In this document: one piece after another, positions 1 through 5,612 of the stretch
How positions within the stretch are numbered: position 1 is the first letter of the stretch
Layout of the letters: each line of letters starts with the position of its first letter
Source of the DNA: Promethearchaeota archaeon
GTDB taxonomy: Archaea > Asgardarchaeota > Lokiarchaeia > Sigynarchaeales > SOKP01
Assembly: GCA_014730295.1 (NCBI GenBank)
Contig: WJIN01000468.1
Coordinates: 1-5,612, forward strand
DNA: 5,612 bases
Direction: 5' to 3'
Position numbers and translations under genes: made by a program
Notes under the pieces: generated by a model
Databases searched by the model: none
The model's input: only the letters and a program-made list of their open reading frames with translations
Told to the model about the DNA's origin: nothing

Positions 1-360
1 GACGATGCCTGGGTTAATGGAATCAAACCTGCCTTAGATTCTGTTGGCTATAATCCACGTCGACTTAAAGAATTACTGCATAATGACGATATTAATGATC
101 GTATTATTGCTGAGATACGCAAGAGTTCCTTATTGGTCGCTGACTTCACTGGACATCGAGGTGGGGTGTACTACGAGGCCGGTTTTGCAATGGGGCTTGA
201 AATTCCTGTTATCCGGACATGCAAAGCGGATGATTTTGATGATCTACACTTTGACACAGAACACTATTATCATTTGAAATGGGACGAACCCGATGATTTA
301 AGAGAGAAATTACAAACACATATCGAGGCGACAATTCCTATATCCAATAGAAGTCAATAA
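1..360 (+). CDS. Nucleoside 2-deoxyribosyltransferase-like protein, 3' part (5' end outside window)
   Basis: The frame is open from base 1 to the TAA at 358-360, giving 119 residues with no start inside the window; the internal TTG at 133 is not a credible start because family-like sequence continues upstream of it. The fragment reads DDAWVNGIKPALDSVGY at its left edge, then IIAEIRKSSLLVADFTG, GGVYYEAGFAMGLEIPVI and HFDTEHYYHLKW. This is the pattern of Nuc_deoxyrib_tr-type Rossmann-like proteins: an Asp after a hydrophobic strand (D48 of the fragment) and a Glu in a G-x-x-x-E-x-G-x-A motif (E59). In characterised deoxyribosyltransferases the equivalent Glu is the nucleophile that cleaves the N-glycosidic bond. 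Missing are probably the first strand and glycine-rich start, at least about 20-30 residues. The true substrate is unknown: related folds act on nucleosides, nucleotides or NAD, some of them in antiviral signalling. It ends 35 bp before the helicase gene and may share its transcript. The family is fairly sure; the role is inference. Confidence 0.8.
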   Translation, partial: DDAWVNGIKPALDSVGYNPRRLKELLHNDDINDRIIAEIRKSSLLVADFTGHRGGVYYEAGFAMGLEIPVIRTCKADDFDDLHFDTEHYYHLKWDEPDDLREKLQTHIEATIPISNRSQ

Positions 361-395
361 TTCACACTAATAGTATAACAGTTTAAGTAGATCAT
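361..395 (+). promoter_or_regulatory. Short intergenic gap with a possible core promoter ahead of the helicase gene
   Basis: These 35 bp are the longest non-coding stretch in the window. They are AT-rich and contain TAGTATAAC at 371-379. This could be a bacterial -10 element (TATAAC), although no good -35 is seen about 17 bp upstream. It could also be an archaeal TATA-like box roughly 20-25 bp before the ATG, compatible with a nearly leaderless transcript. A small inverted repeat, ACTA-A-TAGT, lies at 366-374 and overlaps this element; it is short enough to be chance. No Shine-Dalgarno-like GGAG precedes the ATG at 396, so translation may start by a leaderless or SD-independent route, or be coupled to the upstream gene. 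Equally, this may be a plain intra-operon spacer. Confidence 0.25.
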
Positions 396-3300
396 ATGGA
401 CCCAACGAGTTTGATTTTAGATAACCGCGGTAATGGAACTGTAATTGATGCTTTAAGAGAGAATCTCTCAAATGATTCTGTATTACATGTTGTGACAAGG
501 ACTCTATCGCTGTTTGGATTTCAGGCCATTCAAGAGGAATTGGAGAACCTTGAATATGCAGAGCTCTTATTGTCTCTACCGCATATGTTTCCGCCAGAGT
601 TTGAAGATTTTCCGCCAATATTGGGATCACCAGAGGATAGACCGTTCAGGAATAAACTAACTATCCAGTATCTCGCCAGGCAGATGGATACATGGCTGCA
701 GAATTCAGTTGGGGTGAAAGCTACTGAAGATCCCTTAAATGCAAATTACTTTGAAATTGGTAACAGAAGTACAAATTCATTAGCGATCCATGGATCTTCC
801 ACTTTCACAACCCACGGATTGGGGATTTTGCCGAGTATCAGTCATGAAATGAATACGGCCTATCTTGATGATGCGAATATCGAACGTTTACACAATTGGT
901 TTGAAGCAATTTGGAATAACGACGACAGAAACCAGAACGTGAAATCTTTGCTTTCAAAGCAACTACAGGATATATATTCACCCAGATCGCCTCAACTGCT
1001 ATATTTCCAGACATTATATCACTTATTCAAAGATTCTCTGCATCTGATCGATGAAGATCATATGCTTAAAACCAGAACCGGGATTAAAAATACAGTCATT
1101 TGGAATAAACTGTACAAGTTTCAGCAAGATGGCGTTATTGGTGCGATTAGTAAGATTGAGCAGCATAATGGTTGTATCATTGCTGATAGTGTGGGATTGG
1201 GTAAGACGTATGAGGCACTGGCAATTATTAAGTACTATGAATTGCGTAATGACCGAGTTTTAGTTCTCACACCAAAGAAGTTACGGGAGAACTGGACACT
1301 TTATACATTAAACGATAAACGGAATCTGTTCCTGCAGGACCGGTTCAATTATGATGTGATTAATCATACCGATTTAACACGTGATGGCGGTATGAGCGGT
1401 GATATAAATCTGGAGACCATCAACTGGGGAATGTATGATTTAGTCGTGATTGATGAATCGCATAATTTCCGGAATAATCCACCGAAGAAAGATGGTGCCA
1501 CCCGTTACGGCGCTCTGATGAATCAGATTATTAAGAGTGGAGTAAAAACAAAAGTGCTCATGCTCTCTGCAACACCGGTAAATAACCGGATGAATGATCT
1601 GAAAAACCAGGTGGCATTCATTACCGAAGGGACGGATGATGCACTTTATGATTCTGGAATTCATAGTATTGAACTAACACTCAGAAAAGCTCAGGCGAAG
1701 TTCAATCAATGGCAGAAACTCGAAACCAATAAACGCACTTCCGATCAGTTACTTGATTCACTCAACTTTGACTATTTTAAACTTCTTGACTTACTTACAA
1801 TTGCCCGATCACGAAAACATATTACAAAATACTTCAATAGTGCAAATTTGGGCCAATTCCCTGAGCGATTAAAACCACTTAACGTAAAGCCAGATATTGA
1901 TATTGAGGATAATTTCCCGCCACTGCGAGAGATCAATCGTGAGATCCGGAAACTGAACCTGTCTGCCTATTCCCCGTTGAAATATCTGCTTCCGGAGAAA
2001 CGCGAGGAATATAGCAGAAAGTACGATACCCAAGTCGCGCAGGGATCAGTCTTTAAACAGGTGGACCGTGAAGAGAGTCTGATTCATCTGATGCGAGTGA
2101 ATATTCTGAAACGCCTGGAAAGCTCAGTCATCTCATTCACTGCTACCCTTGATAAGCTGCTTGGAAAAGTCCAGGATCTCATTGAGAGGATCAATACAAC
2201 GACAGAGATCGAGGAATTATCTATAGAAGATGTAGATCTTGAAGATGAATCTATGGAACCGTTCCTGATTGGGTCAAAAATCAAAGTGCTTATCCAAGAT
2301 ATGGACCCTATTCGGTGGAAAGATGAACTTAAAGAAGATGAACAGCGGCTCATCAAGCTGTTACGCATTGCCAAATCGGTTGACGCTGGAAATGATGCAA
2401 AGCTCCAACAACTGAAGACCCTGATTTACGAGAAAACCAGAAATCCAATCAATGAGAACAATAACAAAGTTTTAATATTTACTGCCTTTGCTGATACTGC
2501 AGAGTATCTGTATAAACACCTGTCAAGATGGGCGTCTGATGAATTGCATCTGCATTCAGCTATAGTGACTGGTACTGGAGGTAATCGAACGACTCTTTCA
2601 GGATTGCCAAGGGACCTATCATCAATTATCACCGCGTTCTCACCTATATCCAAGGAACGTGATAAATTAGATGTTGATGATTCGGAAGAAATTGATATTT
2701 TAATTGCGACGGATTGTATATCTGAGGGGCAGAATCTCCAGGACTGTGATTTTGTGGTGAATTACGACATCCACTGGAATCCGGTTCGAATTATCCAACG
2801 TTTTGGTCGTATTGATCGTCTTGGTTCAATTAATGAACGGATTCAGCTGGTGAATTTCTGGCCGAATCTTGAATTAGATGAATATATCAACCTGGAAGCA
2901 CGTGTTTCAGGGAGAATGGTTCTATTGGATATCTCTGCCACGGGGGAAGAGAATATTATTGAATTCGAAGATGCCGGTAAAATGAATGATCTGGAATACC
3001 GGCGAAGACAGATGGAACGGCTGCACGAAGAAGTCATCGATTTGGAAGATCTTGGTGGTGGTATTTCAATTACTGACCTTACATTGAATGATTTTCGAAT
3101 GGACTTATCTGAATTCTTGAAAGAGCATGAAGAAACCCTCATGAACTTACCCATCGGGGGCAGAGCATTTGTACAACCCGATGAGTTTGTTGATTCATCA
3201 GTGGACGGTGGTGTCTTATTTTGTCTGAAAGCAGAGCAGACTGATATCAGTATTGATCCGAATTACTCAATTGAACCGCATTACTTGGTATTTATTGATA

Positions 3301-3617
3301 ATAATGGAGAGGTGAGTATACCATTTACACAGACTAAAAAACTGCTGGATCTATTTAAACAGTTGAGCCTTGGGAATATTAAGCCCACCAATGAGGCATA
3401 CCAGCAGTTCAATACCATAACCAACCATGGTAGAGATATGAGCCAATATCAGGATTTACTCGCTTCCGCAGTCCAATCTATAACAGGGAAGGTTGAGGAA
3501 AAAGGTATAGAGAGCCTGTTCACCAGAGGCAGCACGCAGGTTACCGCAACCACGTTTCAGGGTCTGGATGATTTTGAGGTCGTAAGTTATCTGATAGTCT
3601 CACCGGAAGATATCTGA
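396..3617 (+). CDS. SNF2-family helicase with degenerate PLD-like N-terminal domain (defence-associated)
   Basis: A cytoplasmic ATPase of 1073 residues, expected to translocate on or remodel duplex DNA. The start ATG follows an in-frame TAA at 384-386, so no earlier start exists, though no good Shine-Dalgarno precedes it. Residues about 1-170 resemble a phospholipase D-like domain: an opening LILDNRG...VIDALRENL, then IHGSSTFTTHGLG (131-143) and a conserved-type E151. Where an HxK is expected I read LNANYFEI (114-121), with N115 and N117 in place of His and Lys. The helicase core is complete: FQQDG Q-like motif (242-246), Walker A ADSVGLGKT (263-271, K270, T271), DESH box (353-356), SATP (391-394), KVLIFTAF (691-698), IATDCISEGQNL (770-781) and QRFGRIDRLG (801-810, with two arginine-finger candidates). 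About 290 residues, with an acidic stretch near 604-622, separate the two RecA lobes. A charged helical region begins near 868, followed by a C-terminal domain of unknown function. The next gene starts 2 bp after the stop, implying one operon. The helicase call is sure, the PLD call moderate, the defence role inferred from neighbours. Confidence 0.93.
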   Translation: MDPTSLILDNRGNGTVIDALRENLSNDSVLHVVTRTLSLFGFQAIQEELENLEYAELLLSLPHMFPPEFEDFPPILGSPEDRPFRNKLTIQYLARQMDTWLQNSVGVKATEDPLNANYFEIGNRSTNSLAIHGSSTFTTHGLGILPSISHEMNTAYLDDANIERLHNWFEAIWNNDDRNQNVKSLLSKQLQDIYSPRSPQLLYFQTLYHLFKDSLHLIDEDHMLKTRTGIKNTVIWNKLYKFQQDGVIGAISKIEQHNGCIIADSVGLGKTYEALAIIKYYELRNDRVLVLTPKKLRENWTLYTLNDKRNLFLQDRFNYDVINHTDLTRDGGMSGDINLETINWGMYDLVVIDESHNFRNNPPKKDGATRYGALMNQIIKSGVKTKVLMLSATPVNNRMNDLKNQVAFITEGTDDALYDSGIHSIELTLRKAQAKFNQWQKLETNKRTSDQLLDSLNFDYFKLLDLLTIARSRKHITKYFNSANLGQFPERLKPLNVKPDIDIEDNFPPLREINREIRKLNLSAYSPLKYLLPEKREEYSRKYDTQVAQGSVFKQVDREESLIHLMRVNILKRLESSVISFTATLDKLLGKVQDLIERINTTTEIEELSIEDVDLEDESMEPFLIGSKIKVLIQDMDPIRWKDELKEDEQRLIKLLRIAKSVDAGNDAKLQQLKTLIYEKTRNPINENNNKVLIFTAFADTAEYLYKHLSRWASDELHLHSAIVTGTGGNRTTLSGLPRDLSSIITAFSPISKERDKLDVDDSEEIDILIATDCISEGQNLQDCDFVVNYDIHWNPVRIIQRFGRIDRLGSINERIQLVNFWPNLELDEYINLEARVSGRMVLLDISATGEENIIEFEDAGKMNDLEYRRRQMERLHEEVIDLEDLGGGISITDLTLNDFRMDLSEFLKEHEETLMNLPIGGRAFVQPDEFVDSSVDGGVLFCLKAEQTDISIDPNYSIEPHYLVFIDNNGEVSIPFTQTKKLLDLFKQLSLGNIKPTNEAYQQFNTITNHGRDMSQYQDLLASAVQSITGKVEEKGIESLFTRGSTQVTATTFQGLDDFEVVSYLIVSPEDI
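738..803 (+). other. Degenerate HKD (PLD-type) active-site region within the helicase N-terminus
   Basis: This codes for residues 115-136 of the helicase. In PLD-like nuclease domains fused to helicases the usual order is an HxK on a beta strand, a short loop, then GSxN(x)T followed by a G-L turn and a Glu. Here the order is recognisable (NAN at 115-117, GSST at 133-136, then FTTHGLG and E151). However, His and Lys are both Asn, and the GSxN asparagine is Thr. If the alignment is right the domain cannot perform the phosphohistidine chemistry and is more likely to bind DNA or mediate dimerisation. The alignment is by eye. Confidence 0.45.
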
Positions 3618-3619
3618 TA

Positions 3620-4372
3620 ATGCAGTTTCCTTATGATAGGTGGAATATACCCGAGCAGTGTCTTCTGGATAAACGAATTTATAAAAAGCTCTTTCACGAA
3701 AATACCAAGTTAACTGCCACCGATAAGAAGTGGTTCACGACTGATATTGATTCGCTTATTTGGCAATATACCATCAAGCCGGAATTGACCCTCATCTCGG
3801 AGTTTCAGCAAGAGAATTATGCATATAATGAAATTGCTGTCTTGGATGTTGATGTCAATGATTTTAACCATTCTGAACGCCTGGCAGATATTATCCAGAG
3901 GACAATACCACATCCTTTATTAATCGTATTTAGATACGAAGAAAGGATAGCATTATCTATCGCGGATAAACGATACAATTTAAATGATCCGCAGGCAGCA
4001 ACGCTACAGGATTTATGGACAACAGAATTTATACTACCTGATTCTCTTAGTGATGTTCAGGAACAGTTTCTAAATCAACTGGATTACCAGAAGCAACCTA
4101 AATTACACTTGAAGGCATTTTATCAACGGTGGATCGACGCTTTTATTGCCTATGAAAGTGCGAAGATTACCGGTCGATATGAAATCGATAAATCGCTTCG
4201 GGAAGAGGAAACCCGAAGGAGTACCTTACAGCAATACCATGAAATTGAAGGTCAGGTGAATGACCTGAAATCCCGGATAAAGAAAGAACAATCATTCAGT
4301 AAGCAGGTCGAATTAAATCAGGAAATAAAACAACTTCAATCACAATTAACGGAGATAGCAGAGCAATTATGA
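3620..4372 (+). CDS. DUF4391 domain-containing protein
   Basis: A 250-residue soluble protein with no signal peptide or membrane segment visible. The N-terminal two-thirds follows the DUF4391 pattern as I know it: a lysine-rich start (CLLDKRIYKKLF, 14-25), FTTDIDSLIWQYTIKPELT (39-57), a strand with EIAVLDVDVND, then an IIQRTIPHPLLIVFRYEERIAL core. The C-terminus (about 207-250) is highly charged and helical, with KKEQSFSKQVELNQEIKQL at 221-239, typical of the family's coiled-coil-like tail. The family has no established biochemical function that I know of. Its members recur beside helicases and type III-like methyltransferases, which suggests a structural or adaptor subunit. The ATG lies 2 bp after the helicase stop, with a weak GGAAG about 10 nt upstream. 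The 3' end overlaps the methyltransferase start by 4 bp (ATGA), so translation is probably coupled on both sides. A nuclease role cannot be excluded, but I see no PD-(D/E)xK or HNH signature. Confidence 0.85.
   Translation: MQFPYDRWNIPEQCLLDKRIYKKLFHENTKLTATDKKWFTTDIDSLIWQYTIKPELTLISEFQQENYAYNEIAVLDVDVNDFNHSERLADIIQRTIPHPLLIVFRYEERIALSIADKRYNLNDPQAATLQDLWTTEFILPDSLSDVQEQFLNQLDYQKQPKLHLKAFYQRWIDAFIAYESAKITGRYEIDKSLREEETRRSTLQQYHEIEGQVNDLKSRIKKEQSFSKQVELNQEIKQLQSQLTEIAEQL
4351..4356 (+). promoter_or_regulatory. Possible Shine-Dalgarno (GGAGAT) for the methyltransferase gene
   Basis: GGAGAT lies within the end of the DUF4391 gene, 12 nt before the ATG at 4369. The spacing is longer than the optimum, so it is a weak candidate. 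With the ATGA overlap, ribosome re-initiation could serve instead. It supports ATG 4369 as the start of the methyltransferase. Confidence 0.3.
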
Positions 4373-5612
4373 GTGATACGATTAAGCCCCTTGCAGAAGA
4401 AGACGGAGAGAGTAAGGACTTAGTAGCCGAGAACGTAGAGAAACTGAAGCAGATATTTCCTGAATGTGTAACCGATGGGAAGATTGATTTTGAGGTTTTA
4501 AAGGAAGAACTCGGTGACTTCAAACAAGTGAGTGATGAACGGTATTCATTCACCTGGAACGGCAAGAGTCAGGCGAGAAAGCTGGCGATGTCACCCAGCC
4601 GTGGGACTTTGAGACCTTGCCCGGAAGAAAGTGTAAACTGGGAGAATACAGAACATCTGTTTATTGAAGGTGATAACCTTGAAGTGCTGAAATTACTGCA
4701 GCGAAGCTATCATAAGAAAGTTAAAATGATATACATTGATCCACCTTATAATACCGGTAAAGATTTTATTTACCCAGATAATTACAGAAATAGCATTAAT
4801 AATTATCTCAGCTTAACCGGTCAAATTGATGAAGATGGAAAAGTAATTAGTAGTAACCCCGAGACAAATGGAAGGTACCACACTGATTGGTTAAATATGA
4901 TATATCCTCGTCTCAAAGTTTCAAGAGAACTATTGACAGACGATGGAATAATATTCATTAGCTGTAACGATAATGAAATCGGTAATCTTCGGAAAGTTAC
5001 TGATGAAGTTTTTGGTGAGGAAAACTTTATTGCTAATTTGATTTGGAATAGTGAAGGTCATACGGATAATCAATATGATGTAAAAGTTAATCATGAATAT
5101 ATACTAACTTATGCTAAAAACTCTTCTATTGCAGAATTAGGACATGTAGTTGATCCTAATACAAGGGAAGAAAGTAATCTTTGGAAGGGATATGCTGAGA
5201 ATTCTATTACTAAAAATGGACCGGGTAACCCGCCAAGTGAAGTAACACTACCAGCAGGATTTCCTGTAGCGAGTGAAGAAATTGAGTTAGCGTCAAATGA
5301 ACCAGGAGAGGAATTTTATAGTGAAGTAAAAGATATAGGATATATCAGTCGTCAACTTACGGATTCTTTTAAGATATCTTATCCTATTCGGAAAGATAGC
5401 ATGATAGCAAGAAATGGTAAATTAGTTGAACCCTGTAGGGTTTACTCTGGTTGGGCTAATGTTAATAAACTCAAAAAGTTCATTTCAAATAGTTGTAGCA
5501 GAATAATCGAGGAATCAGGCGATGAATTAGAATTTTATCTTTCAGAAAATGGGGTTATTTACTATAAGAGACACCGTAAAAGAGCTCGTAATATTCTGTC
5601 AGTATTGAAGAA
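4369..5612 (+). CDS. Type III-like adenine-specific DNA methyltransferase (Mod), 5' part (3' end outside window)
   Basis: The frame opens at ATG 4369, inside the ATGA overlap with the previous gene, and stays open to the window edge: 414 codons plus two bases. Residues about 20-90 form the N-terminal region typical of these Mod proteins (LKQIFPECVTDGKIDFEVL, 26-44; SPSRGTLRPCPEESVNW, 75-91). FIEGDNLEVLKLL (98-110) precedes the catalytic DPPYNTGKDFIYPDNY (124-139), where DPPY marks N6-adenine (or N4-cytosine) amino-methyltransferases. HTDWLNMIYPRLKVSRELL (171-189) and DDGIIFISCNDNE (191-203) follow. With DPPY near the N-terminus, the order is beta-class, so the SAM-binding FxGxG motif should lie downstream, beyond the edge. 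Family members are usually about 600-680 residues, so 200 or more are missing. Residues from about 225 on, including a GPGNPPSEVTLPAGFP segment (284-299), should contain the start of the target-recognition region. It would methylate host DNA at a short non-palindromic site, normally paired with a Res subunit. GC content falls to about 34% from roughly 4680 on. Confidence 0.92.
   Translation, partial: MSDTIKPLAEEDGESKDLVAENVEKLKQIFPECVTDGKIDFEVLKEELGDFKQVSDERYSFTWNGKSQARKLAMSPSRGTLRPCPEESVNWENTEHLFIEGDNLEVLKLLQRSYHKKVKMIYIDPPYNTGKDFIYPDNYRNSINNYLSLTGQIDEDGKVISSNPETNGRYHTDWLNMIYPRLKVSRELLTDDGIIFISCNDNEIGNLRKVTDEVFGEENFIANLIWNSEGHTDNQYDVKVNHEYILTYAKNSSIAELGHVVDPNTREESNLWKGYAENSITKNGPGNPPSEVTLPAGFPVASEEIELASNEPGEEFYSEVKDIGYISRQLTDSFKISYPIRKDSMIARNGKLVEPCRVYSGWANVNKLKKFISNSCSRIIEESGDELEFYLSENGVIYYKRHRKRARNILSVLK

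Noticed and set aside
44..277. 77-residue open frame on the + strand overlapping the deoxyribosyltransferase-like gene
   Set aside because: It is out of frame with a clear family match over the same bases and has no recognisable protein features.
366..374. ACTA-A-TAGT inverted repeat as an operator or terminator
   Set aside because: Four-base arms in AT-rich DNA are expected by chance and there is no GC stem or T-run, so it is only mentioned within the intergenic entry.
367..3913. Several minus-strand open frames of 67-103 codons (for example 367-630, 1440-1664, 2084-2374, 2426-2653, 2843-3154, 3710-3913)
   Set aside because: All lie opposite well-supported coding sequence, have low-complexity Ser/Ile/Arg-rich translations and lack start signals; they are antisense shadows.
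4296..4565. 89-residue minus-strand open frame across the DUF4391/Mod junction
   Set aside because: It is antisense to the end of DUF4391 and the recognisable N-terminus of Mod, with a Ser-rich translation and no family likeness.
396..5612. DISARM class 1 (drmD helicase plus adenine methylase)
   Set aside because: A SNF2 helicase plus adenine methylase is suggestive, but the methylase is a type III-like beta-class Mod rather than the DISARM drmMI type. DUF4391 is not a DISARM component, and no drmA, drmB or drmC is visible. Genes beyond the edge could reopen this.
396..5612. BREX system
   Set aside because: No pglZ, brxC, pglX or brxL-like protein is seen; the methylase and helicase types do not fit.
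4369..5612. Phase-variable mod gene driven by simple-sequence repeats
   Set aside because: I looked for tetranucleotide or long homopolymer tracts in the visible part of mod and found none; the frame is intact. The missing 3' part was not seen.

Overview
The window is about 5.6 kb of protein-dense prokaryotic DNA, all coding on the + strand. It looks like part of a DNA-defence (restriction-modification type) gene cluster. Overall GC is roughly 40% by eye. The host cannot be fixed from the sequence. There is no strong Shine-Dalgarno motif before the main gene, and ATA, AGA and CGG codons are all used. That would fit a methanogenic archaeon or a Bacteroidota/Balneolota-like bacterium, among others.

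Layout: (1) 1-360 is the 3' end of a nucleoside 2-deoxyribosyltransferase-like gene, cut by the left edge. (2) After a 35-bp gap, 396-3617 encodes a 1073-residue protein with a degenerate phospholipase D-like N-terminus and a complete SNF2-type helicase core. (3) 3620-4372, 2 bp further on, encodes a 250-residue DUF4391-family protein with a charged, probably coiled-coil tail. (4) From 4369, overlapping the previous stop by ATGA, runs a type III-like (beta-class) adenine-specific DNA methyltransferase (Mod), cut by the right edge after 414 codons. No RNA gene, insertion sequence, CRISPR array, origin or clear terminator is visible, and no gap between genes exceeds 35 bp.

How the genes may work together: the helicase, DUF4391 and Mod genes are tightly coupled and almost certainly co-transcribed. 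Mod would mark host DNA by N6-adenine methylation. The helicase would translocate on or remodel duplex DNA. The DUF4391 protein may be an adaptor. From my knowledge of this gene neighbourhood, a Res-type ATPase/endonuclease would be expected just beyond the right edge; this is a prediction and is not visible here. The deoxyribosyltransferase-like protein could be a nucleotide- or NAD-directed accessory effector or merely a defence-island neighbour.

The most interesting points are the apparent loss of the catalytic His and Lys in the helicase's PLD-like domain, the composition of the operon, and a drop to about 34% GC in the Mod gene from just before its catalytic motif onward.
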